From Bacteriovoracaceae bacterium (GTDB taxonomy: Bacteria > Bdellovibrionota > Bacteriovoracia > Bacteriovoracales > Bacteriovoracaceae), in assembly GCA_024711325.1 (NCBI GenBank), contig JANJTC010000003.1, positions 310,001-374,000 on the forward strand: 64,000 bases of DNA, written 5' to 3'. Positions 28,532 through 37,117 of the stretch are shown here, one piece after another. The notes below the pieces were generated by a model that saw nothing but the letters and a program-made list of their open reading frames with translations, had not been told where the DNA came from and made no database searches. How positions within the stretch are numbered: position 1 is the first letter of the stretch; every line of letters starts with the position of its first letter. The translations under genes were made by a program, and so were the position numbers.

Positions 28532-29350
28532 CTATATGAGTTTTGAGAGAGACCCAACTAAATCCGCTTCAATCGCAGTTGCTTCACGACTTAAAGAGTG
28601 GGGTAGGATGCATCGCATCTCAGATAAATTTTCTTGAATCAATTGCTTTTCGTTTAGGGCTTTTTCGCGCAAGCCTTCAGGCAATTGTTCCAGATCATTT
28701 TCAAGCAGAGGATAGAGGCAATTATTTACCGTAATATCAATATTTACAGGGGTGCGTTCTTTAAGCCCAGTGCGGAGTTCAAGGGCCTCTTGCCAAGACA
28801 TCAAGCTCGGTAAACTCACCACGTGAATTTTTGTGTACTCTGGGTCATTCAGTCGCGCCAGCATTTTACCCGTATCCTCAAAAATAACACCGCTTTCAAA
28901 GATCTGCTTAAAATTGGTAGTTGATTCAACCATGATTAATGCATGGCCCGAAGCTGGCGCATCAAGCACAACAATGAGCCGAGGATTTTCTTTCCCCATT
29001 TCCAAGATTTTTCCTAAATAGATGAGATAGCTAAAGCCTGGAACCATATTAATCAAGGCCCGAAAAAAGGGCGTCTTCACTATCCAGGAAGAAATGATTT
29101 TAGAGTTAAGACGTTTCTCTATGTAACCTCGGGCACACTCTTCCAAGTCCAGAGCAATTTCCCTGATACCATTGACTGTCTTTTCACTTGTCCCTGTATG
29201 AACCTCACCAAGAGATTGATTTTGAAAAGTTAAATAAACAGCTTCGTGATCATGTTCTACCAGATAGCGAACGAATGATTTACTGAGAGTGGTTTTACCT
29301 ACGCCGCCTTTACCAGTGAAAATGTACAGGCGGCGTGTGAGTGATTCCAT
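28532..29350 (-). CDS. ArsA/Get3-like ATPase, second of pair
   Basis: Shorter ArsA-family ATPase (272 aa) with an intact deviant Walker A, TGKGGVGKTTLSKS (about 12-25), and VVLDAPASGHALIM as switch II. Switch I lacks the DPA motif of its neighbour and reads TFQNQSLGE instead. The contrast between the two paralogues suggests division of labour. It shares one base with the end of the upstream outer-membrane gene (TAATG), so translation is coupled. Paired ArsA-like ATPases are also known in actinobacteria (Rv3679/Rv3680). Confidence 0.87.
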   Translation of the reverse strand: MESLTRRLYIFTGKGGVGKTTLSKSFVRYLVEHDHEAVYLTFQNQSLGEVHTGTSEKTVNGIREIALDLEECARGYIEKRLNSKIISSWIVKTPFFRALINMVPGFSYLIYLGKILEMGKENPRLIVVLDAPASGHALIMVESTTNFKQIFESGVIFEDTGKMLARLNDPEYTKIHVVSLPSLMSWQEALELRTGLKERTPVNIDITVNNCLYPLLENDLEQLPEGLREKALNEKQLIQENLSEMRCILPHSLSREATAIEADLVGSLSKLI

Positions 29351-30069
29351 TAGAAGAGGTACATACCGGTGATGAGAAGTTTCATATAATAACCTTTCAC
29401 ATCGCTCTGATCGTCCTGCTGAATTTTAAACGGCCAGTGCATTTGTCCCATTACACCTACAACATAATGATCATTGAGACGAAGATCAACACCAGCACCA
29501 AAATTTAAACCAAAGGTTACTTTCTGATCTGACCATTTTGTGCTGCCATTGACGTTTCTTTTAACTTTTGGCGCATAAAAACCTAGGCCACCCAAGAAAT
29601 AAGGGGAAAGATTATCGTATTCAACTAATCGACCTTTAATGGAAGAGGTAAGACCCATCACTTTGGTGCGCTCTTTCTTGTCCTTGTGTTCTGACATGTG
29701 GGCGTCAACTAAAAGATCAAAAGAATAGCTGGCAGCATAAGAATACAGGAAATCGAGCGTGATTTTATCATTTCCATGTTTGCCATAATTTCCAAAGAGG
29801 AAAGTCTGCCCTAAGCCTAAACCGATTCCATGCTGCTGAAGTCTTCTGGGGGATCCGGAATTCAAAGAGGCAGAATGAGAACTTTTCTCTTCCACTTCGT
29901 CCTCAGATACGGATTTTTCCTCTGATGAGAGTTCTTTACTCGTCTCTGGTGTTTTGATCTTAGGGGTAAATGCTTTTGGCTGTGAAGCCTGGGCAAAAGA
30001 GAGGGAAGGGGTAAAAAAACTCATGGCCACAAGGGCCATGAGTATAATGCTGAAATTTTTGTTACTCAT
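29350..30069 (-). CDS. Outer-membrane beta-barrel protein
   Basis: Signal peptide (MSNKNFSIILMALVAMSFFTPSLS...AQA), an 80-residue Ser/Glu/Lys-rich linker, then about 150 residues of alternating strands such as HGIGLGLGQTFLFGNYG, FLGGLGFYAPKV and VTFGLNFGAGVDLRL, ending in an aromatic residue (ITGMYLF). This fits an OmpW/OmpA-like eight-stranded barrel. Function is unknown. It lies 10 bp after the PhaR-like gene and is translationally coupled to the ArsA-like gene, an unusual context for a porin-like protein. Confidence 0.8.
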   Translation of the reverse strand: MSNKNFSIILMALVAMSFFTPSLSFAQASQPKAFTPKIKTPETSKELSSEEKSVSEDEVEEKSSHSASLNSGSPRRLQQHGIGLGLGQTFLFGNYGKHGNDKITLDFLYSYAASYSFDLLVDAHMSEHKDKKERTKVMGLTSSIKGRLVEYDNLSPYFLGGLGFYAPKVKRNVNGSTKWSDQKVTFGLNFGAGVDLRLNDHYVVGVMGQMHWPFKIQQDDQSDVKGYYMKLLITGMYLF

Positions 30070-30079
30070 GAACCTTAGA

Positions 30080-30478
30080 TTAGTTCAAAGTAGTAGAATT
30101 TTCCATAGAAGAGTTAAGACCTGCAACAAATGCTGGTTTGAAGTCTTCGGCCATAACAGCAGCTGCTGGCATTTCGAAAGTAAGGTTTAGCTTACTTTCA
30201 AGTCCACCGATGTAACCAGTAAGAGTGCCTTCTTCAGAACGGATAACGCGCTTAAGAAGTTCAGTGTTTCCTGGCTTAAGAGATTTACGCTCTTGATCGA
30301 AAAGAAGCTGGATTTGAGTCATATAAGTGATGTCATTTTTTGACTTATTGTCGATAACCTGGATTTCATGGCCTTCACGGATGATCTGAGCGATCTCTTC
30401 GAGAGTCACATAGCAGCTTTGGAAAGTGTCGTAGAGCTTGCGGTTCTGGTAACGCTTGATGATACGTACGTCTTTCAT
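30080..30478 (-). CDS. PhaR-like polyhydroxyalkanoate synthesis regulator
   Basis: The first 65 residues match the PhaR/PhbF DNA-binding domain (IIKRYQNRKLYDT, then YVTLEEIAQIIREGHEIQVID), which represses PHA genes and binds the polymer. The remaining 65 residues are non-conserved, with an Ala/Met-rich tail. Length 132 aa is slightly short for PhaR. No phaC or phasin gene is in the window, so it may control its own operon instead. SD AGGGGA precedes the ATG. It is the first gene of the six-gene minus-strand operon. Confidence 0.85.
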   Translation of the reverse strand: MKDVRIIKRYQNRKLYDTFQSCYVTLEEIAQIIREGHEIQVIDNKSKNDITYMTQIQLLFDQERKSLKPGNTELLKRVIRSEEGTLTGYIGGLESKLNLTFEMPAAAVMAEDFKPAFVAGLNSSMENSTTLN

Positions 30479-30795
30479 GTTGTTCCCCTAATTTGTGGTT
30501 ATACCCTTGTAATTCATTTAAAGGTACTGTCGTTAATAGTTTCTTTATTTAGAGAAAGGAGCAGCGCACTCAAAGAAATCTGTTTTTGCGCGCTATTACT
30601 TTCGAAAACGGTTGGGTTTTACTAATACCGCCCTAGGCTGTCAACCCAGATGGTCATAAATAATCCTAAAGATGAAAAAATATCACAAAAAAACGGTAAA
30701 AATTTCCTATCTCACTTAAGTTTAGATCTTTGTTTTCAGTACTTTACAGCTTTATCCTGAGGTCGTGAACCTTCCGCGTTAAATTGAGCAATAGC

Positions 30796-30822
30796 TAATA
30801 ATCCCTTAACAGCAGCCGATAA
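30796..30822 (+). promoter_or_regulatory. Candidate sigma-28 (FliA) promoter
   Basis: TAAT at 30796-30799, 15 bases, then GCCGATAA at 30815-30822. The -10 matches the enterobacterial FliA consensus in all eight positions, the -35 matches three of four core bases, and spacing is exact. Predicted transcription start is about 30828-30830. Confidence 0.5.
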
Positions 30823-30830
30823 AAGAAAAG

Positions 30831-30857
30831 AGCGAGGATCGATTGATCGGTCTCGCT
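30831..30857 (+). other. 5' leader hairpin of the TPR lipoprotein mRNA
   Basis: AGCGAG (30831-30836) pairs with CTCGCT (30852-30857), with an inner GATC-GATT-GATC stem-loop and a three-base bulge. It sits directly at the predicted transcript 5' end, before the SD at about 30867, and has no T run, so it may stabilise the mRNA rather than terminate. Confidence 0.5.
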
Positions 30858-30875
30858 TTAAAGCACAGGACGTTT

Positions 30876-32732
30876 ATGAAACTGCACTCTTCTTTTATTC
30901 CATTTCTTCTTATTGCTCTATTCACCCTCAGCTGCGCTCACAAAACACCAGCTCCTAAACCAGAGCTATCGGACTTCACTCCGGAACAAATCGAAGAGAT
31001 GAATCGGGATGCTTTATTAATTGCTTCAAAACGTCTGGAAGAGATGGTTATCCAGGCCCGCTCAAGTCAATCAACTGTCAATTATTTGGCCACAGATCTT
31101 TTCTTAAAGGGAAATATGTCCTTACTTGAAGGGGATTTCGCGACTGCGGCCGTCCTTTTTAAGCACCTGGTAACTTTAGTTCCAGATGATGAGTTCCTTC
31201 AAAAAAAATATGCCATTAGCTTAATTCGGGTCGGCGATCTTGAAGGCTCAATGGTGGTTTTAGAAAAGTTGTACGCAAGTTCAAAAGAAGAAAAAGTCGG
31301 CCTCATTCTCGCCGGTGTTTACACTGGTGTAGATAAAGAAGAGCTGGCCAAGAAAATTTATCGCCAAATCCTGGCAGTAAATCCAAAAAATGAGGATGCC
31401 TGTGTTTTTTTAAGTAAGTCTTTGGCAATGTCTAAAGAAGCCAGCAAGGCCATCTCTCAGCTTAAAGACTGTGCTAAAAATGATTCAAAAAATGGGATGT
31501 ATGATTATTATGCGGGAAAGATCTATCTGGACATGGGTCAGATTCCGAAGGCCATTGCCTCTTTTAAAAAGGCCAACAGCCGCCAGCCGGATCTTGGGCA
31601 GGCGGTAAGTGCGCTGGGAATTATTCTGGAAGAAAGAGATCAACACGAGCAGGCAATTAAAATCTACGAAAAGTATCTCAAACAGCAGCCCAACGATTCG
31701 TCTATTTTAACCAGAATGGTACAGACGCTTTTTTTAAAAGAAAGATTTGATGAAGTGATTCCATATGCTGAGCGATTAAGTGATATTGAGCCAGAAAATC
31801 TTAACTTAAAAGTTAAGCTGGGAATTCTATATACGGATGCCAAAAAGTTTCCGGAAGCCATTTCGGTTTTTAAAGACCTGCTGATAGCCGCTCCTCAGTC
31901 AGATAAATTACTCTATTACCTGGGGGCCATTCATCAGGAAATGAAGCAGTATCAAGAATCGATTGAATACTTCAATCAGATTCCTTCTGACAGTGGGCTC
32001 TATACAGATAGTTCCGTGCAGATGGCGAACATGCTTTCGACTCTGGCACAGGAAGAATTCCATTCCCGTGAAACCAAAGAATGGAGAGAGAAATTCCTTA
32101 AGCATGTGAATCAAAAGCTCGCCGAATTCAAAGAAATGCGAATTGAGTTCAGCGTAATCAAATCCGGCTTTTATGAAGGTGTGGGAGAGTATAAGGATGC
32201 CATGGAATCTATGATGGTAGTTCAGGACGAGAAGAATTTCTCCACTCAGCACAAGTATTATCTGGCCAATCTTTATGAGAAAGAAAAGAAATTTGAAGAA
32301 TCCACTGCCCTTATTATGAGTATCATTGAGAAAGAGCCAAGAAATGCCCATGCCTGGAATTTTCTTGGATACTCTTTACTTGTCCGTGGTGAGCAGATGG
32401 ACAAGGCCTTTGAATATATCCAGACGGCACTGAAAATCAGTCCGGATGACGGATACATACGAGATTCCTTAGGGTGGTATTACTTCAAAAAAGGTCAAAT
32501 TAAAAAAGCTCTGGCTGAGCTTGAACTGGCCTTTAAAAAAGTCCCTGAGGATCTTGAGATTTTGAAGCACCTTGCAATCATTCATAAGGAACTTAAAGAC
32601 TATTCACGTGCAAAAGGCTTTTTAGAATCGGCTTTGAAGCAAGTGCGCTATCAGTCTGATAAAAAAGAAATTATGACTCAAATGGAAGAACTTGATAGTG
32701 ATCGTATACCTGCATCTGATCAACTCGATTGA
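30876..32732 (+). CDS. TPR-repeat outer-membrane lipoprotein
   Basis: A 618-residue lipoprotein: MKLHSSFIPFLLIALFTLSC gives lipobox Cys20. The mature part carries about ten tetratricopeptide repeats in two blocks (about 85-335 and 450-590), seen from repeating patterns such as YAGKIYLDMGQIPKAIASFKK, AWNFLGYSLL and GWYYFKKGQIKKALAELE. Such proteins scaffold periplasmic or outer-membrane assemblies. The start is ATG 30876 with AGGA upstream; an in-frame TTG at 30843 is inside the leader hairpin. A LolB-like gene follows after 37 bp, a pairing common in proteobacteria (TPR, lolB, ispE), though ispE is absent. Confidence 0.88.
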   Translation: MKLHSSFIPFLLIALFTLSCAHKTPAPKPELSDFTPEQIEEMNRDALLIASKRLEEMVIQARSSQSTVNYLATDLFLKGNMSLLEGDFATAAVLFKHLVTLVPDDEFLQKKYAISLIRVGDLEGSMVVLEKLYASSKEEKVGLILAGVYTGVDKEELAKKIYRQILAVNPKNEDACVFLSKSLAMSKEASKAISQLKDCAKNDSKNGMYDYYAGKIYLDMGQIPKAIASFKKANSRQPDLGQAVSALGIILEERDQHEQAIKIYEKYLKQQPNDSSILTRMVQTLFLKERFDEVIPYAERLSDIEPENLNLKVKLGILYTDAKKFPEAISVFKDLLIAAPQSDKLLYYLGAIHQEMKQYQESIEYFNQIPSDSGLYTDSSVQMANMLSTLAQEEFHSRETKEWREKFLKHVNQKLAEFKEMRIEFSVIKSGFYEGVGEYKDAMESMMVVQDEKNFSTQHKYYLANLYEKEKKFEESTALIMSIIEKEPRNAHAWNFLGYSLLVRGEQMDKAFEYIQTALKISPDDGYIRDSLGWYYFKKGQIKKALAELELAFKKVPEDLEILKHLAIIHKELKDYSRAKGFLESALKQVRYQSDKKEIMTQMEELDSDRIPASDQLD

Positions 32733-32769
32733 GCTTGCGTTTCAATAAAAAGAATTTCAATATGAGGTC

Positions 32770-33432
32770 ATGTTTTTAAAATACATGGCCTTCTTATTAC
32801 TCTTCTCATCTTGCTCTCATTTTAAGGGCACGAAAGACTTAGATAATGAAAATAAAGAAAAACTTCTGAATGCTGTTCAATTGATCGGTGAAGGTCGTGG
32901 ACGTTTAAGTCTACGTCAAAATCAGTATGTTTTTAGTTTCGATAGTCTACTCAAAGAAAACTATGATTGGATTCTGGCAGTGTCTATACCTCTTCAAGGT
33001 GAAGAGGTGATGTCCCTGGTTGATCTCAGAAAAAAAGAAGTGCTTGATTCGGAAACTGAATCGTTCGAGGCGAGAATTGATCACGAGTTCAAGAACTTAA
33101 AATTGAACAAGATTTTAACTTCCAAAGAATTTTTAAATGAGCTTCGGTCAGTGATTAGATTTAACCTTGCCCATAAGTTAGGGTTAAAAAGAAATTGCAC
33201 GGAGCAACAAAAGGGCCTGGTCTGCACCCTGGATGAAGAAAAATTCTTTATAAGCGTTACCGGGAAAGATTTTAACATAATTAAATTATTGGGTAAGGGA
33301 AGAAGAGTTGTTCTGGAAGGAAGAAATCTTACCGAATCTTTCTTTTCACAGACTAATATCCGTTTATACTCAAATGAAGTCGATTTCGAGAAAAAGAATT
33401 CGTCATTTTCGCTAGAACTTTTCTGGAAATAA
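32770..33432 (+). CDS. LolB-like outer-membrane lipoprotein (tentative)
   Basis: A 220-residue lipoprotein (MFLKYMAFLLLFSSC, Cys15). GRGRLSLRQNQYVFSFDSL followed by strands and a helix resembles the start of the LolB/LolA open-barrel fold, in which LolB receives lipoproteins from LolA at the outer membrane. Overall similarity is weak and I rely partly on the position after the TPR lipoprotein gene. It could instead be an unrelated DUF4292-type lipoprotein. SD is poor (GAGG only two bases from the ATG). Confidence 0.5.
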   Translation: MFLKYMAFLLLFSSCSHFKGTKDLDNENKEKLLNAVQLIGEGRGRLSLRQNQYVFSFDSLLKENYDWILAVSIPLQGEEVMSLVDLRKKEVLDSETESFEARIDHEFKNLKLNKILTSKEFLNELRSVIRFNLAHKLGLKRNCTEQQKGLVCTLDEEKFFISVTGKDFNIIKLLGKGRRVVLEGRNLTESFFSQTNIRLYSNEVDFEKKNSSFSLELFWK

Positions 33433-33549
33433 TATTCTCCGACTATTCTGGTTGCAAAATGCACCTCTTGTCAGGAACGCACTGTTTTTATAAAGATTAA
33501 TCACACGTAATAGCTTACAATTATTCTTATTTTTAAAGAGGAGCGGTAA

Positions 33550-35307
33550 ATGAAAGGTTTGGTTCTAATTTTGAGTGTTTTGCTCACGCTTGTCTTTGGA
33601 TGCAGTAAGCAAAATAACTTTGATGAAAGAGAAATTAACCTTGTGTCGCCGGAGAAGATCTCTGGTTTTGACCCAATTAATGCCTCTGATAAATATTCTG
33701 GAAATGAAGCCGGGAAGGTTTACGAAGGTCTATTTGAATTTCACCCCTTAAAACGTCCTTATGAACTTATGCCAAACCTTGCGGCCAGTATGCCAGAAGC
33801 GAGTAAGGATGGTCTAACTTACACTTTTAAGATTCTTAAGGGTGTTCTATTTCATGATAGTCCGGCATTCAAGGATGGTATTGGTCGTGAAATGAAAATT
33901 GATGACGTTATTTATTCTTACAAAAGACTGGCCGATCCTAAGCTAAGTGCTAAGGGCTGGTGGGTTCTTGACGATAAAATCGTTGGCCTTAATGAGTGGA
34001 GAGAAAAGTATTCTCAAGCTGAAGCCACCAATTATGATGAAGCGATCGAGGGCTTAAAGAAGATTGATGATTATACACTTCAGATCAAACTGAAAAAGCC
34101 ATACCCTCAATTCCTTTACGCTTTGGCAATGCCGTACACCTTTATTGTGGCAAAAGAAGCCGTTGAGCATTTTGGAAAAGAGTTCCTGAATTATCCGGTT
34201 GGAACAGGCCCCTTTGTTCTTCCAAAATTCGATCAATCCAGCATGATTGTTTATACTCGTAATCCGAAGTTTCGTACCAAGTACTATCCTTCAGAAGGCG
34301 AAGAGGGTGATGATAAATTAGGTCTATTGGCCGACGCCGGAAAGAAGATTCCGTTGGTTGATAAGATCAACGTTTACATCATTGTTGAGTCCCAACCAAA
34401 GTGGTTGTCTTTCATGAAGGCCAAAAATGACTTGATTGAAATTAAAGACGTAAATATTCAGCAGACATTAACTCCTGAAAATGAGCTCAGACCTGAGCAT
34501 AAAGAAAAAGGCATGCGTCTCTTCATGCTACCTATGCTTGATGTGGCGTACTTTGCTTTCAATCATGAGAATCCAATTTTTAAGAATCTGAAATTAAGAC
34601 AGGCCATGAACCTGGCCTATGATAGGGACGGTGCCAATAAGCTATTCCATGAAAATACAGCTTTCATTGCCCACGGCCCAGTTCCTCCTGGATTGGCCGG
34701 AAACCGAAAAGAATTTAAAAACCCTTATTCAAAATTAGATCTTGAGCAAGCCAAGAAACTATTGGCCGAAGCCGGATATCCTAATGGTAAAGGCTTACCG
34801 GAAATTACTATTCAGACCAGAAATGAAACTGTTGCTCGCCAGCAGATTGAATTTTTTGCCAAATGCATGGATAAGATTGGTATCAAGATTAATGTTGGAA
34901 TGAATACCTGGCCTGAGTTGGTGAATAAAGTCACTAAGAAGCAGCATCAAATGTATACTATGGCCTGGGGGGCCGATTACCCTGATGCAGAGAACTTTTT
35001 AGGTCTTCTCTATTGTCCAAATCAATCTCCTGGATCCAATGGTGCTAACTATTGTAACCCTGAATTTGATGCTCTTTACAGTAAAGCAACTATCTTGCAG
35101 GACTCACCTGAAAGAACGGCCATGTATGAAAAGTTAAATGAGATGGCGGCTTTGGATGTGCCATGGATTTATGGATTCAATCGTACCGACATTTACTTAA
35201 CTCAGGCATGGCTGAAAAATTATAAAGTCATGGAATTTAATCATAATCAGTTTCAATATCTGAATGTAGATCTTGAAGTTAAAAAACAACTCAGTAAGAA
35301 GTTTTAG
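33550..35307 (+). CDS. Peptide ABC transporter substrate-binding lipoprotein
   Basis: Family 5 extracellular solute-binding protein (585 aa) of the OppA/DppA type, which captures peptides outside the inner membrane. Lipobox MKGLVLILSVLLTLVFGC (Cys18). Family motifs: ASDKYSGNEAGKVYEGLFE, AASMPEASKDGLTYTFKI, LRQAMNLAYDRD and the C-terminal IYGFNRTDIYLTQAWLKNY. SD GAGGAG precedes the ATG. It heads a four-gene operon with both permeases and a fused ATPase. Specificity is not predictable. Confidence 0.93.
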   Translation: MKGLVLILSVLLTLVFGCSKQNNFDEREINLVSPEKISGFDPINASDKYSGNEAGKVYEGLFEFHPLKRPYELMPNLAASMPEASKDGLTYTFKILKGVLFHDSPAFKDGIGREMKIDDVIYSYKRLADPKLSAKGWWVLDDKIVGLNEWREKYSQAEATNYDEAIEGLKKIDDYTLQIKLKKPYPQFLYALAMPYTFIVAKEAVEHFGKEFLNYPVGTGPFVLPKFDQSSMIVYTRNPKFRTKYYPSEGEEGDDKLGLLADAGKKIPLVDKINVYIIVESQPKWLSFMKAKNDLIEIKDVNIQQTLTPENELRPEHKEKGMRLFMLPMLDVAYFAFNHENPIFKNLKLRQAMNLAYDRDGANKLFHENTAFIAHGPVPPGLAGNRKEFKNPYSKLDLEQAKKLLAEAGYPNGKGLPEITIQTRNETVARQQIEFFAKCMDKIGIKINVGMNTWPELVNKVTKKQHQMYTMAWGADYPDAENFLGLLYCPNQSPGSNGANYCNPEFDALYSKATILQDSPERTAMYEKLNEMAALDVPWIYGFNRTDIYLTQAWLKNYKVMEFNHNQFQYLNVDLEVKKQLSKKF

Positions 35308-35315
35308 TAGGGAAA

Positions 35316-36251
35316 ATGATCAAGTACATCGTTAGAAGACTTTTATATCTCATCCCGGTTTTGCTCGGGGTGAGCTTTATTATTTTTGTTCTGTTCAATC
35401 TGGTTTCAGGAGACCCGACAGCGGTTCTTCTTGGTAAGAATGCAACTGCCAGACAGATGGCAGAATTACGAGAACAGTTAGGGTTAAACAAACCCTTGCT
35501 TGATCAGTATTTTGACGTCGTAAAATCAGCTTTTACTTTTGATTTTGGGCGTTCTTGGGCCACTAAGCAGGAAATCTCCCAGATGATTATTCAGGGCGCC
35601 TATCCGTCGCTGACATTAACAGTACCGGCCTTCGTTTTTGCCACTATTTTGTCTCTCATCATATCCCTCGTGGTGGCTTTTTACCGCGGCAAGGGGATTG
35701 ATTTATTTGTCCGTTTTATGTGTATTGCAGGTGTGAGTGTGTCGGCCTTGGCCTATATCCTTTTCTTCCAATACTTCTTTGCCTACCAGTTAGGGTGGTT
35801 TGAGATATCGGGCTTTGAATATGGTTTCCCTGATTTTGTACCTTTCATCGCTTTGCCGGCGATTATCTTCGTCCTTTTAAGTCTTGGTCCGGATGTCCGT
35901 TTCTTTAGAACGGTTATTCTAGATGAGATCTATCAGGACTATGTTCGTACTGCCCGTGCCAAAGGACTTTCTGAAGTCGTTATCTTGTTGAAGCACGTAT
36001 TAAGAAATGCTCTGATTCCTATCATTACTTATGTTGTGATTCAGATCCCAACGCTCATTTTAGGTGCCCTTTTACTTGAGAACTTCTTTAGTATTCCCGG
36101 TCTGGGAGGTATCACACTGAATGCGCTTAACTCATCAGATTTTCCGGTGATTAAGGCCATGGCGATCCTTTCCAGTGTCCTTTATATAATCCTCAGTTTA
36201 GTGACTGACGTACTTTATACGTTTGCAGATCCTAGAGTGAAATTGAAGTAG
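35316..36251 (+). CDS. Peptide ABC transporter permease, OppB/DppB type
   Basis: Inner-membrane permease (311 aa) with six predicted helices. Family signs: N-terminal YIVRRLLYLIPVLLGVSFI, LNLVSGDP-like FNLVSGDPTAV, and the EAA loop DYVRTARAKGLSEVVILLKH that contacts the ATPase. Starts 8 bp after the binding-protein gene with AGGGAAA as SD. Pairs with the OppC-type permease downstream. Confidence 0.95.
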   Translation: MIKYIVRRLLYLIPVLLGVSFIIFVLFNLVSGDPTAVLLGKNATARQMAELREQLGLNKPLLDQYFDVVKSAFTFDFGRSWATKQEISQMIIQGAYPSLTLTVPAFVFATILSLIISLVVAFYRGKGIDLFVRFMCIAGVSVSALAYILFFQYFFAYQLGWFEISGFEYGFPDFVPFIALPAIIFVLLSLGPDVRFFRTVILDEIYQDYVRTARAKGLSEVVILLKHVLRNALIPIITYVVIQIPTLILGALLLENFFSIPGLGGITLNALNSSDFPVIKAMAILSSVLYIILSLVTDVLYTFADPRVKLK

Positions 36252-36263
36252 AAGTAGAGAAAT

Positions 36264-37115
36264 ATGAAAGAAAATTCGTTATGGAAAGATGCCTTTAAAA
36301 GACTAATTCAAGACAAAATGGCCTTGGCGTCTTTAGTGGTTGTTGTTATTTATTCACTCATTGCGGTGATGGCCGCAACCGGACTTATTGCATCTGACTG
36401 GGCCAAAGAAGTTGGAGCTTCCAATTTACCGCCATCAGCAGAGCACTGGTTTGGAACCGATATCTTTGGCAGAGATGTACTTGCCAAGGTTCTTCATGGA
36501 ACTCAGATTGCTATGTCTGTGGGACTCTTTACATCCTTGATAGCCATTCCAATTGGTGTCATTCTTGGGGCCCTTGCCGGATATTTTGGTGGGTGGGTAG
36601 ATGATTTTATCACTTGGCTATACACCACTTTTTCTTCGATCCCGAATATTATGCTTCTTATCTCCATTACCATGATTTTGGGTAAGGGACTTTTTGCTGT
36701 CTATATTGCGCTAGGAGCGACTAGCTGGGTAACTCTTTGCCGACTTATTCGTGGAGAGGTCATGAAGCATAAGGAGCGTGAATATGTGCAGGCGGCCGGT
36801 GCAATTGGCGGAGGACATTTCCGTAAGCTCTTTTTACACATTCTCCCCAACGTCACTCATATTGTGATTATCAATACTTCATTACAGTTTCAGTTTGCGA
36901 TTAAATCAGAAGTAATTCTTTCTTATTTGGGCCTTGGTGTACAAGGTGAACCAAGTTGGGGAACAATGATTGATGATGCCAAACTTGAACTGGCCCGTGG
37001 AGTTTGGTGGCAACTCGTTGGTGCAACAGCTGCCATGTTCCTCGTTGTTCTCGCATTTAATTTACTTGGGGACGCTCTTCGTGACTCCCTTGATCCAAAG
37101 CTAAAAGGAAAATAG
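36264..37115 (+). CDS. Peptide ABC transporter permease, OppC/DppC type
   Basis: Second inner-membrane permease (283 aa). The N-terminal cytoplasmic segment precedes the first helix; [19 protein letters not shown] is the OppC signature, and the EAA loop is [20 protein letters not shown]. The C-terminus [18 protein letters not shown] is characteristic. It lies 12 bp after the OppB-type gene and 2 bp before the ATPase gene. Confidence 0.95.
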   Translation: MKENSLWKDAFKRLIQDKMALASLVVVVIYSLIAVMAATGLIASDWAKEVGASNLPPSAEHWFGTDIFGRDVLAKVLHGTQIAMSVGLFTSLIAIPIGVILGALAGYFGGWVDDFITWLYTTFSSIPNIMLLISITMILGKGLFAVYIALGATSWVTLCRLIRGEVMKHKEREYVQAAGAIGGGHFRKLFLHILPNVTHIVIINTSLQFQFAIKSEVILSYLGLGVQGEPSWGTMIDDAKLELARGVWWQLVGATAAMFLVVLAFNLLGDALRDSLDPKLKGK

Positions 37116-37117
37116 CA

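Larger units (their letters stand above)
30479..30875. other. 397-bp divergent intergenic region
   Basis: Lies between the PhaR-like gene (minus) and TPR lipoprotein gene (plus). It contains a candidate FliA-type promoter and a leader hairpin near the TPR gene, described separately. The remainder is AT-rich; a long-looped inverted repeat TGGGTT ... AACCCA around 30614-30650 is the only other structure seen and is weak. Confidence 0.5.

Noticed and set aside
27459-29350. Arsenite efflux ATPase reading of the ArsA-like pair
   Set aside because: No arsB, arsC or arsR nearby, and each protein has a single ATPase domain as in Get3-like proteins.
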